A stretch of 64,000 nucleotides of DNA from Micromonospora sp. C95. Its GTDB lineage: Bacteria > Actinomycetota > Actinomycetes > Mycobacteriales > Micromonosporaceae. Location: contig NZ_JAGPXT010000010.1 in the NCBI RefSeq assembly GCF_018070465.1, positions 124,001 to 188,000 of the forward strand, in the 5' to 3' direction. Shown in pieces: positions 61,211-64,000 of the stretch. The notes below the pieces were generated by a model. That model did not search any database, was not told the DNA's origin, and saw nothing but the letters and a program-made list of their open reading frames with translations. The stretch's first letter is position 1. The number at the start of each line of letters is the position of its first letter. Made by a program: the position numbers and the translations under genes.

Positions 61211-62161
61211 TCACATGGACGCGACATCGGCCTGCTTGGCGCGGACGGCCTCGGCGGCCTCCTTGAGCGCGGCCAGCTCGTCGGCGTCGAGGTCGGTCTC
61301 CACCACGCGCTTGACGCCCTGGGCACCGATCTCGGCCTCCACACCCAGGTAGACACCGGAGATGCCGTACTCGCCGTCGACCCAGGCGCAGACCGGCATG
61401 ACCTCGCCGGAGTCCTCCGCGACGGCTTTCGCCATCCGGGCCGCCGCCGCCGACGGCGCGTAGTACGCCGACCCGGTCTTGAGCAGCGCCACCACCTCGG
61501 CGCCACCGTTGCGGGTACGCACGACCAGGTCCTCGATCTGCTCGGCCGGCATCACCTCGCGCAGCGGCTTGCCGTTCACGCTGCTCTGCGACGGCACCGG
61601 AACCATGGTGTCCCCGTGCGAACCGAGGGTCAGCGTCTTCACCGACTTCACCGGCACCTGCAACGCCTCGGCGACGAAGTTGGTGAACCGGGCGGTGTCG
61701 AGCATGCCGGCCTGGCCGAGCACCCGGTTGCGCGGGAACTGGGTGGCGATCTGGGCCAGCGCGGTCATCTCGTCGAGCGGGTTGGAGACCACGATGACCA
61801 CGGCGTTCGGTGCGTACTTGGCCACGTTCTCGGCGACCTGGCGGACGATCTTGGCGTTGGTCTCCAGCAGGTCCATCCGGCTCATCCCGGGCTTGCGCGG
61901 CAGGCCGGCGGTGATGACGACCACGTCGGAGCCCTCGATGCCCTCGTAGCCCTCGCCGTTCGGGCCGGTCGTGACCCCGACCACCTTGCTCTCGAAGCCC
62001 TCCACAGCACGTGACTGGTTGAGGTCCAGGGCGATCCCCGCGGGCTTGCCCTCGATGATGTCGGTGATCACGACGGTGTCGAAGACGTCGTACTCGGCCA
62101 GGCGCTGCGCGGTGGTGGAGCCGTAGAATCCGGCCCCGACGACAGTGACCTTCTTACCCAT
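61211..62161 (-). CDS. mdh: Malate dehydrogenase (LDH-like class)
   Basis: This NAD-dependent enzyme interconverts malate and oxaloacetate. The 316-aa product from ATG 62161 (GKKVTVVGAGFYGSTTAQRLAEY) follows GGGAGTGGGACGACC. It shows GAGFYGS (NAD loop), VVITAGLPRKPGMSRMDLL with the substrate-binding Arg that makes it MDH-like, VSNPLDEMT, and GSHGDTMVP with the catalytic His. It belongs to the tetrameric LDH-type MDH group, not the dimeric MDH of mycobacteria. It is convergent with the TetR gene. Confidence 0.93.
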   Translation of the reverse strand: MGKKVTVVGAGFYGSTTAQRLAEYDVFDTVVITDIIEGKPAGIALDLNQSRAVEGFESKVVGVTTGPNGEGYEGIEGSDVVVITAGLPRKPGMSRMDLLETNAKIVRQVAENVAKYAPNAVVIVVSNPLDEMTALAQIATQFPRNRVLGQAGMLDTARFTNFVAEALQVPVKSVKTLTLGSHGDTMVPVPSQSSVNGKPLREVMPAEQIEDLVVRTRNGGAEVVALLKTGSAYYAPSAAAARMAKAVAEDSGEVMPVCAWVDGEYGISGVYLGVEAEIGAQGVKRVVETDLDADELAALKEAAEAVRAKQADVASM

Positions 62162-62175
62162 GGTCGTCCCACTCC

Positions 62176-62207
62176 CTGATACCAGTCGGTTTTCCGGACC
62201 GTATCAG
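62176..62207. promoter_or_regulatory. Inverted repeat upstream of mdh
   Basis: CTGATAC (62176-62182) and GTATCAG (62201-62207) are perfect 7-bp inverted half-sites 18 bp apart. They lie 15-46 bp before the mdh start and include a TGATAC that could serve as a -10 element on the minus strand. This is operator-like spacing only. Confidence 0.4.
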
Positions 62208-62241
62208 CCATCCTGGCACCGATCGGGCCAGGGGCGGACGG

Positions 62242-63102
62242 TTATGGGCGTTCGGCCCGCTCCACGACGTTCGTGAGCAGCATGGCGCGAGTCATCGGAC
62301 CGACGCCACCGGGCATCGGCACCAGCTTGCCGGCCACCTCGGCGACCTCGGGGTCCACGTCACCGGTGTAGCGGCCCTTGCCGTCCGCACCGATCACCCG
62401 GGTGATGCCCACGTCGACCACGACGGCACCGGGGGTGACCATGTCCGCGGTGAGCAGGCCGGGTACGCCGGCCGCCACGATCACGACGTCGGCGGCCCGG
62501 GTGTGCGCGGCCAGGTCCAGCGTGCCGGTGTGGCAGAGGGTGACGGTGGCGTTCTCGCTCCGCCGCGTCAGCAGCAGTCCCAGCGGGCGCCCGACGGTGT
62601 TACCCCGGCCCACCACGGCCACGTTGGCGCCCCGCAGCGGCACGTCGTGCCGGCGGAGCAGTTCCACGATGCCGCGCGGGGTGCAGGGCAGCGGCGCGTC
62701 GTAGCCGAGCACCAGCCGACCCAGGTTGACCGGGTGCAGACCGTCGGCGTCCTTGTCCGGGTCGATCAGCTCCAGCACCCGCTGCGTGTCCAGGTGCGCC
62801 GGCAACGGCAGTTGGACGATGTAGCCGTGGCAGGCCGGATCGGCGTTCAGCTCGGCGAGGACCTGGTCGACCTGGTCCTGGGTGGCGTCGGCCGGCAACT
62901 CCCGACGGATGGAGGCGATGCCGACCTCGGCGCAGTCCCGGTGCTTGCCGTTGACGTACGCCTGAGAGCCCGGATCGGACCCGACCAGCACCGTGCCGAG
63001 CCCCGGCACGGTGCCCCGTTCCGCCAGCGCCTTGACCCGCGCCCGCAGCTCGTCCTTGATCTCGGCCGCGGTCGCCTTGCCGTCCAGAAGCGTCGCCGTC
63101 AC
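62242..63102 (-). CDS. folD: Bifunctional methylenetetrahydrofolate dehydrogenase/cyclohydrolase
   Basis: FolD makes 10-formyl-THF from 5,10-methylene-THF in one-carbon metabolism. The 286-aa product has GTG start 63102. It shows [17 protein letters not shown] (Tyr and catalytic Lys), [43 protein letters not shown], the NADP loop [16 protein letters not shown], and the terminal [17 protein letters not shown]. It is complete. mdh lies 80 bp downstream on the same strand. Confidence 0.94.
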   Translation of the reverse strand: MTATLLDGKATAAEIKDELRARVKALAERGTVPGLGTVLVGSDPGSQAYVNGKHRDCAEVGIASIRRELPADATQDQVDQVLAELNADPACHGYIVQLPLPAHLDTQRVLELIDPDKDADGLHPVNLGRLVLGYDAPLPCTPRGIVELLRRHDVPLRGANVAVVGRGNTVGRPLGLLLTRRSENATVTLCHTGTLDLAAHTRAADVVIVAAGVPGLLTADMVTPGAVVVDVGITRVIGADGKGRYTGDVDPEVAEVAGKLVPMPGGVGPMTRAMLLTNVVERAERP

Positions 63103-63754
63103 GACCAGATCGTCTCACGGCCGTCGCCACCGGCTCCCCCGACCTCGGCTACCCGACCGATCGGCCACCCGGCGAGCGGCTCGGTGACCTGGAGGGGTGA
63201 TGGGGGTGATGCCCCTGTCGAGCTGAGGGCGTGGACGGGTCGGGCGCATCGGCCTTCGGCGCGGCTGCGCGGGCGCAGGGGTCGGTCGGAGCGCGCTGCG
63301 AGAGCACAGACGGGTCAGCTCGACAGGGGCCGAACAGGAGTGTTGCCGGGGCGCCAGCCGGCCTCTGCCGGCCCGAACGACGAGACCACCAATTACTTAA
63401 AGTCACGTGGTCTTAATCACTTAGCGTGACGGCTTGTGCGGCAGCGCACAGCAATTTCGGACGGCAGGGCATGAAGGCCTGCAATCTGGCGGTCAGGCCG
63501 AGTGGCCCACCAAGCCTCCCAACCGACCTCGGATGCTGCCGAATTGGGCCACATCACCGCACTTCGCAGCGGAAAAGGGCCGGCGGACCTAGCACGGGAG
63601 CACGAGACCGACAAGACCAAGGGTGGGGTTCCGTTATCCCTTCGCAACCGCCGCGTTGCCGAGCTGCGGCATTCGACCTACCGTTGCCGGTCGTTGCGCA
63701 GCGTCACCCAATGCCGGGCCCGACTGCGCAGCGTAATGGAGATGAGGAGGCTAG
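63103..63754. other. Long intergenic region with inverted repeat and AT-rich promoter-like patch
   Basis: These 652 bp hold no gene I can support. A 16-bp perfect inverted repeat (GCCCCTGTCGAGCTGA at 63211-63226, complement at 63315-63330) encloses an 88-nt GC-rich loop. An AT-rich island at about 63389-63424 (AATTACTTAAAGTCAC then CTTAATCACTTAGCG) is the best promoter candidate. If used, it would leave a 5' leader of over 300 nt before the ABC lipoprotein gene. I do not recognise a riboswitch class. Confidence 0.5.
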
Positions 63755-64000
63755 ATGCGTGTTCGTAGGCTCGCCGCCTGGACCGCCCTCCCGCTCGCGG
63801 TGACCCTGGGCCTGGTGGCCTGCGGCTCGGGCGGCGACGGCGGATCCGGCGAGAGTGACCCCAACGCGGCCGTGCGGATCGAGATCGCCGAGCCGCAGCA
63901 CCTGGTACCGACAAACACCAACGAGACGAGCGGTTCCCAGGTGCTCGCCGCCCTGTTCAGCCCGCTTGTCGACTACGACGAGGCACACAAGCCGTACGAG
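63755..64000 (+). CDS. ABC transporter substrate-binding lipoprotein (family 5 type), 5' part
   Basis: ATG 63755 follows GAGATGAGGAGGCTAG. Eighty-two codons are present before the window ends. The signal is MRVRRLAAWTALPLAVTLGL followed by the lipobox LVAC (Cys about residue 23) and a Gly/Ser-rich mature start. The segment AAVRIEIAEPQHLVPTNTNETSGSQVLAALFSPLVDYD matches the first strand of solute-binding family 5 proteins (oligopeptide/dipeptide importers). Permease and ATPase genes should follow beyond the edge. Confidence 0.85.
   Translation, partial: MRVRRLAAWTALPLAVTLGLVACGSGGDGGSGESDPNAAVRIEIAEPQHLVPTNTNETSGSQVLAALFSPLVDYDEAHKPYE

Noticed and set aside
63149..63406. Short ORFs on both strands in the folD-to-importer gap
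   Set aside because: No RBS, no recognisable motifs, and stop-poor frames are expected by chance at this GC content.

Overview
The window is high-GC DNA (roughly 70 percent or more by eye) with GTG and TTG starts, strong G/C third-position bias and actinobacterial gene families (mycothiol deacetylase, AdnA-type helicase, Sdh1-type succinate dehydrogenase, FdxA-DapC pair). Gene content and protein style point to a member of the Micromonosporaceae (Micromonospora or a close relative). I infer this from the sequence alone. It is a chromosomal housekeeping region. I see no prophage, transposase, rRNA, tRNA, CRISPR array or secondary-metabolite cluster.

Layout. 1-6.4 kb: the 5' part of an AdnA-like helicase gene running off the left edge, with a pentapeptide-repeat linker; two LOG-family genes in tandem; a 52-aa ORF; divergent dapE and dapD. 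6.4-13.2 kb: a large secreted subtilisin with two palindromic candidate operators, a hexapeptide-repeat acetyltransferase, and an 875-aa membrane protein that looks like a hydrolase split by a transmembrane insertion. 13.2-18.2 kb: a P-loop kinase, a SIMPL protein, prephenate dehydrogenase, a possible gene remnant and an M48 metalloprotease. 18.2-25.3 kb: dapC-fdxA, a GNAT protein, two small membrane proteins, mshB, an S9 peptidase and a relic of a Uma2 gene. 25.3-32.4 kb: tldD-tldE and the sdhC-sdhA-sdhB operon, closed by a strong terminator. 32.5-39.5 kb: MutT, a carbinolamine-dehydratase-like protein, a PH-domain protein, a methyltransferase, a SanA-like protein, ychF and several unknowns. 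39.7-48.5 kb: alkylation repair (AdaA-AlkA fusion, Ogt), a heterodimeric ABC exporter and a valyl-tRNA synthetase. 48.6-54.5 kb: a four-gene ABC-2 operon, a family 2 glycosyltransferase and a DM13 protein. 54.6-64 kb: an APS kinase with a degenerate sulfurylase-like domain, a DeoR-galT operon, icd, a VOC/TetR divergent pair, mdh, folD, and the start of an oligopeptide-type ABC lipoprotein gene cut by the right edge.

How genes work together. Three lysine/DAP steps (dapD, dapC, dapE) are present. With mshB, fdxA and LOG genes nearby, the set recalls the Mycobacterium tuberculosis Rv1170-Rv1205 neighbourhood. sdhCAB, icd and mdh supply three TCA steps. AdaA-AlkA plus Ogt form an alkylation-repair pair.

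The most unusual items are: the (AASGH)n repeat linker of the AdnA-like helicase; twin 17-bp palindromes upstream of it; the interrupted membrane hydrolase; the sulfurylase-kinase fusion lacking sulfurylase motifs; the in-frame Uma2 relic; and at least four unrelated families of long intergenic hairpins that look like dispersed repeats.
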